Made by a program: the position numbers and the translations under genes. Of a stretch of 64,000 bases of DNA, positions 42,397 to 51,716 are shown piece by piece (the stretch's first letter is position 1; each line of letters starts with the position of its first letter). Below the pieces are notes generated by a model. It saw only the letters and a list, made by a program, of their open reading frames with translations. It was not told the DNA's origin and searched no databases. This stretch comes from an uncultured Mogibacterium sp. (GTDB taxonomy: Bacteria > Bacillota > Clostridia > Peptostreptococcales > Anaerovoracaceae), in contig NZ_CALISE010000005.1 in NCBI RefSeq assembly GCF_938041965.1, positions 1-64,000 on the forward strand. Reading direction: 5' to 3'.

Positions 42397-43455
42397 ATGA
42401 CTGAAGTTATGCGACTAGCACGCAAGCTTGTTGAAGACGGGCTTTTGGAACATAACGAATATGTGGAGCTACTTGCAGATAGAGATGATGAGGTTCGTGA
42501 GTATCTACGCAGTACAGCACAGGGCATCGCAGTTAGTAACTATGGTCACGATATATTTTTGCGAGGACTCATAGAGTATTCCAACACATGCAAAAATGAC
42601 TGCTATTACTGCGGTATTAGACGGAGCAATGATAACGTTGAGAGATATAGGCTTAGTCTTGAAGAAATCTTAAGCTGCTGTGAGATAGGATATCATATCG
42701 GGCTTAGGACATTCGTACTACAAGGTGGAGAGGATCCTTATTTTACGGATGATATGATGTGTGAAATTATCTCTTCAATTAAGTCGCACTATCCAGATTG
42801 TGCGTTAACCCTTTCGATTGGAGAAAAGGGGCGTGAGAGCTACGAGCGATATTTTGCGGCCGGTGCAGATAGATACCTGCTGAGACATGAAACTGCTGAT
42901 AGTACTCATTATAGACGCCTTCATCCAGAGTCACTTTCGCTAGAGAATCGCATGCGATGTCTTGACACTTTGAAGGATATCGGATTTCAAATCGGCGCCG
43001 GTTTCATGGTTGGTTCACCGGGACAGACATACGATACAATGGCAAGCGACTTTGAGTATTTAAAGAAACTGAATCCTCATATGATAGGAATCGGACCATT
43101 TATACACCATAAGGATACACCGTTTAGGAACGAAGCTGACGGAACACTTGAACTGACGCTTTATTGCCTTAGTATACTGAGGATAATGTTCCCTAAAGCG
43201 TTATTGCCAGCGACAACAGCTCTAGGTACAATCGACAAAACGGGTCGTGAAAAGGGCGTGCTTGCGGGTGCGAATGTTATAATGCCGAGCCTTTCACCGG
43301 ATAATGCCAGGAGTAAATACCTTTTGTATGAGGGCAAGGTGGGGGTCAAGGACAAAGCAGCAGAAGGCCGTCAGTTGCTCGATGAGAGATTAGCTAAAAT
43401 TGGGTATAGGACAGTGACAGCGCGTGGAGACTATAAAGGCTGGGATAGAATGTAA
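42397..43455 (+). CDS. hydE: [FeFe]-hydrogenase maturase HydE
   Basis: A 352-residue radical SAM enzyme. The cluster motif is CKNDCYYCGIR (CX3CX2C), and the LRHETADSTHYRRLHP segment and GFQIGAGFMVGSPGQT region are characteristic of HydE, which helps assemble the H-cluster of [FeFe] hydrogenases. Start: ATG 42397 has GGGGGGGA nine bases upstream and begins at the usual family N-terminus; an upstream in-frame TTG at 42364 is unlikely. hydF and hydG are not in the window, so the maturases are dispersed. Presence of HydE implies hydrogen metabolism and a strictly anaerobic lifestyle. Confidence 0.94.
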   Translation: MTEVMRLARKLVEDGLLEHNEYVELLADRDDEVREYLRSTAQGIAVSNYGHDIFLRGLIEYSNTCKNDCYYCGIRRSNDNVERYRLSLEEILSCCEIGYHIGLRTFVLQGGEDPYFTDDMMCEIISSIKSHYPDCALTLSIGEKGRESYERYFAAGADRYLLRHETADSTHYRRLHPESLSLENRMRCLDTLKDIGFQIGAGFMVGSPGQTYDTMASDFEYLKKLNPHMIGIGPFIHHKDTPFRNEADGTLELTLYCLSILRIMFPKALLPATTALGTIDKTGREKGVLAGANVIMPSLSPDNARSKYLLYEGKVGVKDKAAEGRQLLDERLAKIGYRTVTARGDYKGWDRM

Positions 43456-43565
43456 ATTTCATATCAGCTAGTTAATTTATTAAGAATGAACTCAGACGTT
43501 ATCATATGATTATCGACTGATTCACAATATATTGCAGTATGTTTTATTCATTGTGGAGGTGCTTA

Positions 43566-44678
43566 ATGGATAAAGAAACTCGTCCGTATATAGCTTGGGA
43601 TGTGGTGCAGGATTTTATGGTAAAGGCATTCACAGAACTCGGAGTTCCTGAGTCTGATGCTGAGATTTGCGCTGAAGTTCTAATGGAGAGCGACAGGAGA
43701 GGAATCGAAAGTCACGGGGTAAATAGATTCAAACCCATTTACGTTGACCGCATCAACAAAGGTATATTAAATCCTGTCACAGAGGTTGATATTATCAGAG
43801 AATCGCCGACGACAGCAGTACTCGATGCTAACGATGGTATGGGTATGGTTGCTAGTAAGATGGCTATGGATATGGCTATCGAGAAGGCGAAGAAGTATGG
43901 AACTGCTTGCGTTGCAGTTCGTAATTCCTCGCACTACGGGATCGCTGGATACTGGACCTCGATGGCGACAGATGAAGGCATGATAGGGATTACAGGAACT
44001 AATGCAAGGCCTTCAATCGCACCGACATTCGGTGTTGAAAATATGCTCGGAACAAATCCGCTTACGATCGGAATTCCTACGGATGAAGGATATCCATTTT
44101 TGATTGACTGTGCGACATCCATAACGCAGAGAGGAAAGCTAGAGTTTTACGAACGTATCGGCAAGGACACTCCTGCAGGAATGGTTATCGGAAGAGACGG
44201 TTCAGCGCTCACCGATACTTCCTACATTTTGAAAGCACTAAATAATAGGGAAGCTGCGCTAGCTCCACTCGGTGGAATAGGCGAGGAGCTTGGCGGATAT
44301 AAAGGTTACAGCTATGCGACAGCCGTTGAACTGCTATCAGCAGCTCTTTCTGGAGGAATGTTCCTCAAGAATTTGACGTGCATAGGGGAAAATGGGGAAC
44401 TAAGACCTTATCACCTAGGCCATTTCTTCATAGTAATTGATCCTGAAGCGATGATCGGTAGAGAGGTGTGTGAGAAGACTGCAGGCGATATACTTAGAGC
44501 TCTTAGGGCATCTCAGAAGGCGCCTGGTCATGACAGAATATACACTGCTGGAGAGAAGGAGTGGGATATAAAAGAATTCCGCAAAGACAAAGGTGTTCCA
44601 ATGGGAGAGGATGTACAGCGTGAGTTCATCGAGGTGCGTGACTCGCTCGGCATGGATTTCAAATTCCCGTTTGAATAG
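43566..44678 (+). CDS. Ldh-family (malate/LDH2-type) NAD(P)-dependent oxidoreductase
   Basis: A 370-residue member of the YlbC/ComC/malate-dehydrogenase-2 family, unrelated in fold to ordinary lactate dehydrogenase. Key conserved pieces are RGIESHGVNRF, the catalytic histidine in NSSHYGIAGYW, the NTNPLTIGIP-like GTNPLTIGIPT, and GYKGYSYATAVELLSAALSG. Substrates of the family include malate, sulfolactate, ureidoglycolate and 2,3-diketogulonate; none can be singled out. ATG 43566 follows GGAGGTG by four bases and is preferred to an upstream in-frame start at 43539. Genes around it are glycolytic (gap downstream), so a role in redox balance is plausible. Confidence 0.9.
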   Translation: MDKETRPYIAWDVVQDFMVKAFTELGVPESDAEICAEVLMESDRRGIESHGVNRFKPIYVDRINKGILNPVTEVDIIRESPTTAVLDANDGMGMVASKMAMDMAIEKAKKYGTACVAVRNSSHYGIAGYWTSMATDEGMIGITGTNARPSIAPTFGVENMLGTNPLTIGIPTDEGYPFLIDCATSITQRGKLEFYERIGKDTPAGMVIGRDGSALTDTSYILKALNNREAALAPLGGIGEELGGYKGYSYATAVELLSAALSGGMFLKNLTCIGENGELRPYHLGHFFIVIDPEAMIGREVCEKTAGDILRALRASQKAPGHDRIYTAGEKEWDIKEFRKDKGVPMGEDVQREFIEVRDSLGMDFKFPFE

Positions 44679-44715
44679 ATAAATTACAACTAAATACGTG
44701 TTAAGGGGGCTATAT

Positions 44716-45729
44716 ATGATTAGATTAGCTATCAATGGATTTGGTCGTATAGGTAGACTAGCATTCAGACGTGTCATGGAAATGGAAGAATTCGAGGTTG
44801 TTGCAATCAACGATTTAACATCTCCCGATATGCTGGCATATCTGCTAAAATACGATAGTGTACAGGGAACTTACATGGGACATACTGTGGAAAATGACGA
44901 AGAGTCGATCACAGTCGACGGTAAGAAAATCACTATTTACAAGGAATCAGACGCTAGGAATCTACCTTGGGGAGAATTAGAAATAGATGTTGTGCTTGAA
45001 TGCACAGGGTTCTACACATCTAAGGAGAAGTCGAAGGCGCATCTGGATGCAGGCGCCAAGAAGGTCCTGATTTCAGCACCTGCTGGAAATGATCTCAAGA
45101 CCATCGTATATGGTGTTAATCACGAGACTCTGACTTCTGAAGACAGGATAGTGTCAGGAGCATCTTGTACGACGAACTGCCTCGCTCCTATGGCAAAGGC
45201 GCTCGCTGATTACAGAGAGCTGCGTACAGGATTTATGATGACCATCCATGCGTATACTGGTAATCAGAAGATACTCGATGCACCGGATAAGGGGTCTAAA
45301 TTCAGAAGATCGAGAGCAGCGGCAATCAATATCGTTCCTACTACCACAGGTGCGGCGCAAGCGATTGGAAATGTAATTCCGGAGCTTGCAAGAAAGCTAA
45401 TTGGATCTGCGCAGAGAGTTCCAGTAGCTACTGGATCCATTACTATCCTAGATGCTACTCTCAAGGACGAGACCGATTCGGTGTCAGTAGAGGGAATTAA
45501 TGCAGCGATGAAAGCTGCACAGGATGCATCGTTCGGTTACAACGAGGATGAAATAGTATCGACAGACGTTATCGGGATGAGCTATGGCTCACTGTTTGAT
45601 GCAACGCAGACGCTAGCTCAGAAGTGCGGAACGCATATCTATGAAGCTAGAGTAGTTGCATGGTATGACAATGAGATGAGCTATGTAAGCCAACTAATAA
45701 GAACGCTGAGCTACATGGCTAAGCTATAA
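44716..45729 (+). CDS. gap: Type I glyceraldehyde-3-phosphate dehydrogenase
   Basis: A 337-residue GAPDH, producing 1,3-bisphosphoglycerate with NAD. It begins with [13 protein letters not shown], has the active-site [13 protein letters not shown] with the catalytic cysteine, a conserved His in the TIHAYTGNQ region and the C-terminal [10 protein letters not shown]. All functional motifs are intact. ATG 44716 follows AAGGGGG; the in-frame upstream start at 44698 is less likely. It stands alone, not in the usual gap-pgk-tpi cluster, 31 bases before the CoA-ligase alpha gene, with which it may be cotranscribed. Confidence 0.97.
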   Translation: MIRLAINGFGRIGRLAFRRVMEMEEFEVVAINDLTSPDMLAYLLKYDSVQGTYMGHTVENDEESITVDGKKITIYKESDARNLPWGELEIDVVLECTGFYTSKEKSKAHLDAGAKKVLISAPAGNDLKTIVYGVNHETLTSEDRIVSGASCTTNCLAPMAKALADYRELRTGFMMTIHAYTGNQKILDAPDKGSKFRRSRAAAINIVPTTTGAAQAIGNVIPELARKLIGSAQRVPVATGSITILDATLKDETDSVSVEGINAAMKAAQDASFGYNEDEIVSTDVIGMSYGSLFDATQTLAQKCGTHIYEARVVAWYDNEMSYVSQLIRTLSYMAKL

Positions 45730-45759
45730 GGTTATTTCAAAGCAGGAGGAGATTATAAA

Positions 45760-47190
45760 ATGGAAGTAAAAGAAGCAAGACAATACGTCGTTGACAAACT
45801 AGAGTACGCATTCAAGCCAAATTCAATCGCTGTAATTGGAGCCAGCCGTAATGAGACGAAGGTTGGATTTAAGGTAATCCAGGGACTTAGAAAGTGCGGA
45901 TATGAGGGAGAGCTTTACCCTATCAATGTTAAAGCCACAGAAGTTGCAGGAATACCGGCATATCAGAATATAAAGGATGTTCCCGGTGATGTTGACTTAG
46001 CCTTCGTATCGCTACCAGCAACGGGCGTTTTCGATGCGCTCAAAGACTGCGTTGAGAAAAAGGTTAAGATAGCAGTAGTTTCATCATCTGGATTTAAAGA
46101 AGTTGGAAACGGTGACCTGCAAAATGAGATAACCGAGTTCTGCCGTGAACACGAGCTTCCGCTGATCGGTCCAAACCTAGTAGGTATTGGAACTCCATAC
46201 CACGATTTCAACTGTGGATTTATACCATATCTACCTAATAAAGGACCAGTTGCACTGATCTCGCAGTCAGGTTCTAACCTTCTAGCTGCACTTGGTTCAT
46301 CTCAGATTGACCACTTTGGCATCAGCATGTTCGTAGGACTAGGCAACAAGGCTGACGTTGATTTCTGCGAGATGATTAAGTATGCAGACAAAGAGCCTAA
46401 TACGAAGTGCATTGCAGTTTACATCGAAGCTCTCGATAGCCCTGAAGCATTTAAAAAAGCTTGCCTTGAGTGCGAGAAGCCGATTACCGCAATAAAGGTT
46501 GGTTCTTCTGAGATAGGTGTTAAGGCTGCATTTGCTCATACAGCATCTGAGAATCAGGGACATTCAAATGCTGAGTACGATAAATTATTCGAAGAATCAG
46601 GTGTTCTTCGCGAGAAAACATGGCAGGAGTTCTTAGATACTTCTCTCGCTTTAGGTAACTGCCCTCCACTGAGAGGTGACAATGTAGTAATCATCACAAA
46701 TGGAGGTGGTGCTGGACTTCTAGCGGCTGACCATTTTGAGAGATTGGGAATGCCACTAAAGGAACTCAAGGATATCTCGCCAGACCTCAGAGAGAATATC
46801 AGAAATTATATGCCTGCATTTGGTTCACCGCTCAATCCTGTTGATATAAGCGGAACAGCAACTTCTGACATGTATGGTGGTGCGCTTAAAACGGCATATA
46901 GGGATGAACACGTTGATGGAATTCTTATTTCCGTTTGCCCTACTGCAGTAACTGATGTTGAGGCTATTACTGAGACTGTAATTAATATTCACAGACAGTA
47001 CAAGAATCTCGGAAAGCCATTTATCATGGAGTGCCAGGGTGGAAATGAGTGCAGAGAAGCTATCATGAAACTCAGAGATAAGGGAATCCCTGCTTACTCT
47101 ACACCTGAACAGGCTGTAAATGCTATGGTTGCACTAAGAAGATATAGCCATATCATGAACAAAAAAGAGAAGCTAATCAAAAATATTTAA
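45760..47190 (+). CDS. ADP-forming acetate/acyl-CoA ligase, alpha subunit type
   Basis: A 476-residue protein with an N-terminal CoA-binding Rossmann domain (SIAVIGASRNETKVGFKV) and two succinyl-CoA-ligase-like flavodoxin domains. Length and content match the alpha subunit of ADP-forming acetyl-CoA synthetase (ACD), which makes ATP from acyl-CoA. The phosphohistidine is present in KAAFAHTASENQGH. The beta subunit, with the ATP-grasp domain needed for ADP binding, is not fused and not adjacent, so it must be encoded elsewhere. In amino-acid-fermenting anaerobes this enzyme gives substrate-level ATP. AGGAGG precedes the ATG. A hairpin terminator follows. Confidence 0.9.
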   Translation: MEVKEARQYVVDKLEYAFKPNSIAVIGASRNETKVGFKVIQGLRKCGYEGELYPINVKATEVAGIPAYQNIKDVPGDVDLAFVSLPATGVFDALKDCVEKKVKIAVVSSSGFKEVGNGDLQNEITEFCREHELPLIGPNLVGIGTPYHDFNCGFIPYLPNKGPVALISQSGSNLLAALGSSQIDHFGISMFVGLGNKADVDFCEMIKYADKEPNTKCIAVYIEALDSPEAFKKACLECEKPITAIKVGSSEIGVKAAFAHTASENQGHSNAEYDKLFEESGVLREKTWQEFLDTSLALGNCPPLRGDNVVIITNGGGAGLLAADHFERLGMPLKELKDISPDLRENIRNYMPAFGSPLNPVDISGTATSDMYGGALKTAYRDEHVDGILISVCPTAVTDVEAITETVINIHRQYKNLGKPFIMECQGGNECREAIMKLRDKGIPAYSTPEQAVNAMVALRRYSHIMNKKEKLIKNI

Positions 47191-47236
47191 TGGCGATATA
47201 CAGTTAATTTTAAAAGTGAGATAATGCGTTGTGTTT

Positions 47237-47264
47237 GAGTGATGCAGGTATTCCTGCATCACTC
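47237..47264 (+). terminator. Intrinsic terminator of the acyl-CoA ligase gene
   Basis: A perfect 12-bp stem (GAGTGATGCAGG at 47237-47248, complement at 47253-47264) with a TATT loop and TTAT after it. The ribosome binding site of the next gene starts within five bases. Confidence 0.85.
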
Positions 47265-47279
47265 TTATAAGGAATGAGT

Positions 47280-48374
47280 ATGAACGGAGACAAACTTTTC
47301 AGACTTCTTATGGCCCTGTGCCTGGCTATGGGCATTATGGGAATCACCGTCGGGAAATTTATTTTAGGTGGTATTTTCGTCGGACTTGCAGTGGCAATAT
47401 GGCTGACGACAGGAGGAAAGCACTACAATGATCGTAACCTATATGACAAAATCGTTGAGGGCTGTGAAGATATCACTATAGAGCATATATATGAACGTCT
47501 AAGCTTTGTTGACACATGGTTAGGATGTCCATGGATTGGGAGCAATACTTTTACGACTGGAGATGCTATCATCTTCGGACCAAGTCCATTCAAAGACTAT
47601 ATTACGATTTATAAGGATAAAAAAAATAATATCGTCGTCAAGAGCGGCACAGAACTAAATCATATCGTGAGAAATGCAGAAAATGAAGCTCACTTTAAAG
47701 ATGTTCTAGACACGAAGAATATGACGGTTAATCCGAAAACCTATTCGCATTTTGCTAGCTGGAAGCTGATGAGCGCCGTTTTGGTTGACGATTTAACGGA
47801 AATCATTAAAAGGGTAAAAGCTGGTGATAACTCGGATATTAAGTCACTGGATAAATTTAAATTTTTCTATGCAAATAGCACAGATTGTTTGTATAAAGAT
47901 ATTGATGATAACGAGTACACCTATGTTAGAACGACAAATGAGCCTCTCGATGTGAAAATCTACGAGATACCAGAAGGCGATGAATCAATTGAAGAAGCTG
48001 GAGAGGTGCTCGCTCAAGTTACGGGATCTGCAAAAGCCGAGAAGAATGGATTTAAGTTCTATATGTCAGGCGAAGAATACGGAACTCTATATAGGGATAC
48101 CGAAAGTGATAGTGATTCATACTTCCTTGAGACGAGCGATGGCAGAGTTTACGTAAAGGGATTTAGAGCCGTGAGAAAGGCAAATCTTAGCTGTAATTAC
48201 ATCATCACGATAGATGGTGTGAGGAAGGCTGTGATTGCAGGAAATGCTAGAATCGCATTCGAAGAGGATGTACTCACTGAGAATAGCTTAATCTGCAGTC
48301 TAGATGACGAGTATCTGCTGCTATATATGGCTATACAGGAGATGATAATGACCAAAAACAAGTGGCTGAAATAG
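47280..48374 (+). CDS. Hypothetical membrane-anchored protein
   Basis: A 364-residue protein I do not recognise. It begins with two membrane helices (about residues 7-26 and 28-48) and continues as a soluble, presumably cytoplasmic or surface domain rich in beta strands with several Asp/Glu stretches. A segment SDSDSYFLETSDGRVYVKGFRAVRKA near residue 285 is the most distinctive (cited here as SDSDSYFLETSDGRVYVKG). ATG 47280 is chosen because AAGGA is six bases upstream; ATG 47274 touches that site. It lies alone between the CoA-ligase terminator and the universal stress protein gene. No homologous domain is apparent; function unknown. Confidence 0.6.
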   Translation: MNGDKLFRLLMALCLAMGIMGITVGKFILGGIFVGLAVAIWLTTGGKHYNDRNLYDKIVEGCEDITIEHIYERLSFVDTWLGCPWIGSNTFTTGDAIIFGPSPFKDYITIYKDKKNNIVVKSGTELNHIVRNAENEAHFKDVLDTKNMTVNPKTYSHFASWKLMSAVLVDDLTEIIKRVKAGDNSDIKSLDKFKFFYANSTDCLYKDIDDNEYTYVRTTNEPLDVKIYEIPEGDESIEEAGEVLAQVTGSAKAEKNGFKFYMSGEEYGTLYRDTESDSDSYFLETSDGRVYVKGFRAVRKANLSCNYIITIDGVRKAVIAGNARIAFEEDVLTENSLICSLDDEYLLLYMAIQEMIMTKNKWLK

Positions 48375-48479
48375 TTAGCCACCCTTTAGTTTGATTTTGA
48401 TATCGCTAGAATGTATAATTAATTTGCATATTTAAATGTGATATTGATGCACTTATTAGAAAGTAGTAAGGGTGATTTG

Positions 48480-49934
48480 ATGAAGAGAATTCTTGTGCCA
48501 GTTGATGGTTCACCTAGGAGTTTAATAGCGCTTGAGCAGCTAAAAACCACGTTTACGCCGAAGGCTTTCGAGGTTGTGCTCGTTATGGTGCGTGAAAATA
48601 CAGGATATGCGCTCTCTCTCGGTGAGGAAGCAGAGATTCGAGAGGAGCTCGACAAGAAACTCAATTCTATTGCCAGGACAATAGATAAATATAGTGTCAT
48701 AACGAGATCTGCAGTAGGTCGTGCCGGAGCTAGAGTTATCGAAGCGGCAAAGGAATTTGGCGCAGAGATGATTGTCATGACAAAGTCTACAAAGCCAGGT
48801 GCAGGTAGCACTATAGGGCTTACGGCATCATACATCATTAGACATGCACAGTGTGATGTGATGATAGTCAAAGAGACTGAGACAAAGAGGATTCAAGAAT
48901 ATAGAGGTGCTATATATAAGAGAGCAAAGGGGACGGTTGCTCTTCGCGGACAGCTCAGCCTGAAGCAGAGCGAATGCTTGATTCCTAGTGTTAAGGGAGA
49001 TGTTATATACCACATCGATGTCAAGAGAGGAAGAGTTAGATTCCTGCATAGGTCGTTTAATGCTGTGACTAAAGAGTGGGATTTACCACCAACAAACGGT
49101 CAGCAAGAGGTGTATGAGATCGAAGCAGGCGTGTCGATTCAGATTCCAGTCAATGCTACTGGAGATGGCAAGATGGCTGATAGAATCAGAATATTAAATC
49201 GCAGCATGAAGACTGAAGCTGTATTCGACTATGAAATTACGGCTGATAAGAGAGCTCTAAACTCAAATTCTGCATCTGAATCAAGCGAGATTCAGGACAG
49301 AACGGATGGTGATAAGACTGATAATGACAAATCTTCTGATGTAAAAGAAGCTTTGGTATCCAATGCCGATGCGGTTGCTGATGAATCGGTTCTTGAAAAG
49401 GTGTCTGAGGCGGAAGCATCAAATGATGCTAGCGTGAAGGCGGAGGAAGCTACCGAGACTCTTAGCTCTGTAACTTCAGTTGAATCTGCAGAAGCTGAAC
49501 ATGTAGAGGTAACTGAGCCAGAGGCGATTGAATCGAAAGTAACTGAACTAGAGGCTGATGAATCTGAGCAAGCTGAACCAACTGAACCAGAGGTTGCTGA
49601 GCTGGAAGTAACTAAACCAGCGGCTGGTGCGTCAGAGCAAGCTGAATCAGAAGCAACTGAACCAGAGGCTTTAGAAGAAGTGGTCGAGACATCTGAATCT
49701 GAAGACAGAACAGGTGCAGACAACACAGACAATGTAGAAATAGAAGAGCGTGAAGAAAGTACAGAAGCTTTAGACTTGAGCGATCTAGAGAAAGAGCTTG
49801 AATCTACACCTAAAGGTTCGAAGGATACGATCGCAGCCATTGAGAAGCTCTGTGCTACAGATGCCATTGATGCAGTTGAACTCATCAAGGCGCTTGATGA
49901 ACTTGAAGCAAAGTCCGGAGAATCTCAGGAGTAA
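48480..49934 (+). CDS. Universal stress protein domain with long acidic repeat tail
   Basis: A 484-residue protein. Residues 1-145 are a UspA-type domain (MKRILVPVDGSPRSLIALEQ at the start, and the ATP-loop region GRAGARVIEAAKEFGAEMIVM, whose parts GRAGARVIEAAKEFG and AEMIVM are typical, then STIGLTASYIIRHAQCDVMIVK). Residues about 150-280 form a beta-rich unit with an RGQLSLKQSE start. Residues about 285-445 are an acidic low-complexity region dominated by Glu, Ala, Thr, Ser and Val in imperfect repeats such as TEPEAIESKVTELEADESEQ. The last 40 residues form a short helical end (LSDLEKELESTPKG). ATG 48480 is preferred over 48438. The tail's role is unknown. Confidence 0.85.
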   Translation: MKRILVPVDGSPRSLIALEQLKTTFTPKAFEVVLVMVRENTGYALSLGEEAEIREELDKKLNSIARTIDKYSVITRSAVGRAGARVIEAAKEFGAEMIVMTKSTKPGAGSTIGLTASYIIRHAQCDVMIVKETETKRIQEYRGAIYKRAKGTVALRGQLSLKQSECLIPSVKGDVIYHIDVKRGRVRFLHRSFNAVTKEWDLPPTNGQQEVYEIEAGVSIQIPVNATGDGKMADRIRILNRSMKTEAVFDYEITADKRALNSNSASESSEIQDRTDGDKTDNDKSSDVKEALVSNADAVADESVLEKVSEAEASNDASVKAEEATETLSSVTSVESAEAEHVEVTEPEAIESKVTELEADESEQAEPTEPEVAELEVTKPAAGASEQAESEATEPEALEEVVETSESEDRTGADNTDNVEIEEREESTEALDLSDLEKELESTPKGSKDTIAAIEKLCATDAIDAVELIKALDELEAKSGESQE

Positions 49935-50070
49935 GTAATAAAGATAAATATATACTTTCAAAATCAGAGTATACTGAGAAGTATGATTATGAAATGCAAA
50001 TAACTGTGTTAGGATTGACAGGTTTAAGCGCATTTGATATTCTATAACGAGTAATTAGGAGGATAACGTA

Positions 50071-50220
50071 ATGAGCAGAATTAAGACAATTTCAACAAGA
50101 AATATGGCAAAGTCAACACTTTCTGGTGGATGCGGTGAGTGCCAGACATCTTGCCAGTCCGCAAGCAAGACTTCATGCAGCGTTGCTAATCAGCATTGCG
50201 AGCAGGCTAAGAACAAATAG
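50071..50220 (+). CDS. scfA: SCIFF-family ribosomal peptide precursor (variant)
   Basis: A 49-residue peptide of the SCIFF family (six cysteines in forty-five residues), substrate of the radical-SAM maturase encoded next. The N-terminus MSRIKTISTRNMAK and the core GGCGECQTSCQS are diagnostic. The core here has only five cysteines (positions 21, 24, 28, 36, 43). The usual QSACKTSCT becomes QSASKTSCS: Ser32 replaces Cys and Ser37 replaces Thr, the two residues I recall as forming the thioether crosslink in the characterised CteA/Tte1186a peptides. AGGAGG lies 8 bases before ATG 50071. A strong terminator separates it from the maturase. Too short to have been found by a length filter. Confidence 0.9.
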   Translation: MSRIKTISTRNMAKSTLSGGCGECQTSCQSASKTSCSVANQHCEQAKNK

Positions 50221-50229
50221 TAGCTGAAG

Positions 50230-50256
50230 GCGCTGCTTATTGCAGCGCTTTTTTAT
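50230..50256 (+). terminator. Intrinsic terminator after the SCIFF gene
   Basis: A GC-rich 7-bp stem (GCGCTGC 50230-50236, complement 50242-50248) followed by TTTTTT. Partial readthrough would make far more peptide mRNA than maturase mRNA. Confidence 0.88.
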
Positions 50257-50324
50257 TGTTTGAGCTAATTCCTCGATTAACGAAGATTATGAAATAAATT
50301 TTATAAGGTATGGTACAAGAGTAA

Positions 50325-51716
50325 ATGATACATCAGTATAAACTAAACGGATATAACATAGTGATGGATGTGAACAGTGGAGCTGTCCACTCTGTAGATG
50401 AGGTGGCGTACGATATAATCGCCTTGTATGACAAAGGTGTTAATAGAGATGAAATTATAGAGGAGATAAAGGCTAAGTACAGCGGAATTAATGATAGTGA
50501 TATCGATGAAACATTAGCTGACATCGAGGAGCTTAAGTCGGAGAAGCTGCTTTTTTCAGACGACCCATTTGAGGAGATTGCCGGAGATTTAAAAGCTAAG
50601 CAGTCTGTGCTCAAAGCAATCTGCCTCCACGTCGCACATGGATGTAATATGGACTGCAAATACTGTTTTGCAGGTAAAGGTGAGTACAGTGGCAAAGCGG
50701 GGATCATGTCTCTTGAAGTTGGTAAACAGGCGCTAGACTTCCTAGTCGAGAATTCTGGAAGCCGAAAAAATCTCGAAGTTGATTTCTTTGGTGGCGAGCC
50801 ACTTTTGAACTGGGATGTATGTAAAGAGCTCGTTGCATATGGAAGAGAGCTCGAGAAGACGCATAATAAGCACTTTAATTTTACGCTTACTACAAATGGT
50901 GTACTGATTGATGACGAGGTGATCGAGTTTGCTGATAGGGAATGTAGCAACGTCGTTCTGAGCATGGACGGACGAAGAAAGACACATGACTTCATGCGTA
51001 CGAGCAAAGATGGCAAAGGCACGTATGATAAGATTATAGAGAAATTTAAGAGCCTGGCTGAGGATAGAGGACAGAAACAGTATTATATGCGCGGAACGTA
51101 TACTGCGCATAATAAGGATTTTGCTGAAGATGTGTTAGCTATGGCGGATCTAGGGTTTAAGGAGACCAGTATAGAGCCTGTTGTCAGCGATCCTAGCACC
51201 GATTATGCTCTTCATGAGGAAGATTTGGATATCTTGAAGGCGCAGTATGAGAAACTAGCCATTGAGATGCTAGAGAGAGAAAAGAGAGGCGAGGGATTTA
51301 ACTTCTATCATTACACAGTGGATCTTACGGGAGGACCTTGTATCTATAAGCGCGTTAGCGGATGCGGTGTAGGCACGGAATACCTTGCGGTTACACCGTC
51401 TGGAGACCTTTATCCGTGTCATCAGTTCGTGGGAGATGATGATTACAAGGTCGGAAATGTCTATGATGGGATAGAAAAGCAGGAAATAATAGACGGTTTT
51501 AGATACAATAACAACCTATACACTAGGGATAAGTGCCGTGGTTGTTTTGCTAAGTTATATTGCTCTGGTGGATGCGCAGCGAATAATCTTCATACTAACG
51601 GAGACATCAACAAGGTTTACGACTTTGGGTGTGAGCTTCACAAAAAGAGAATTGAGTGTGCGCTCATGCTAAAGGTAGCCGAAGAAGAGCTCGGCATCGA
51701 TAGAATATCAGAATAA
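50325..51716 (+). CDS. scfB: SCIFF peptide thioether maturase (radical SAM/SPASM)
   Basis: A 463-residue radical SAM enzyme that installs the thioether crosslink in the SCIFF peptide. It has an N-terminal peptide-recognition domain (about residues 1-90, the RRE-like part beginning MIHQYKLNGYN), the cluster motif CNMDCKYCFAGKG (CX3CX2C), and a SPASM C-terminus with many cysteines (GDLYPCHQFVGD, then CRGCFAKLYCSGGCAANN). All expected motifs are intact, in contrast to the altered peptide. ATG 50325 is the only good start. It is preceded by scfA, and its last 9 bases overlap the convergent AEC transporter gene. Confidence 0.94.
   Translation: MIHQYKLNGYNIVMDVNSGAVHSVDEVAYDIIALYDKGVNRDEIIEEIKAKYSGINDSDIDETLADIEELKSEKLLFSDDPFEEIAGDLKAKQSVLKAICLHVAHGCNMDCKYCFAGKGEYSGKAGIMSLEVGKQALDFLVENSGSRKNLEVDFFGGEPLLNWDVCKELVAYGRELEKTHNKHFNFTLTTNGVLIDDEVIEFADRECSNVVLSMDGRRKTHDFMRTSKDGKGTYDKIIEKFKSLAEDRGQKQYYMRGTYTAHNKDFAEDVLAMADLGFKETSIEPVVSDPSTDYALHEEDLDILKAQYEKLAIEMLEREKRGEGFNFYHYTVDLTGGPCIYKRVSGCGVGTEYLAVTPSGDLYPCHQFVGDDDYKVGNVYDGIEKQEIIDGFRYNNNLYTRDKCRGCFAKLYCSGGCAANNLHTNGDINKVYDFGCELHKKRIECALMLKVAEEELGIDRISE

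Noticed and set aside
49292..49888. Long minus-strand open frame of 198 codons opposite the universal stress protein tail
   Set aside because: It is Ser/Ala/Thr-rich mirror of the acidic repeat on the plus strand and has no ribosome binding site; it is a by-product of the repeat composition.
50333..51022. 229-codon minus-strand frame inside the SCIFF maturase
   Set aside because: Fully antisense to a clearly conserved radical-SAM gene with no start signals or recognisable domain.
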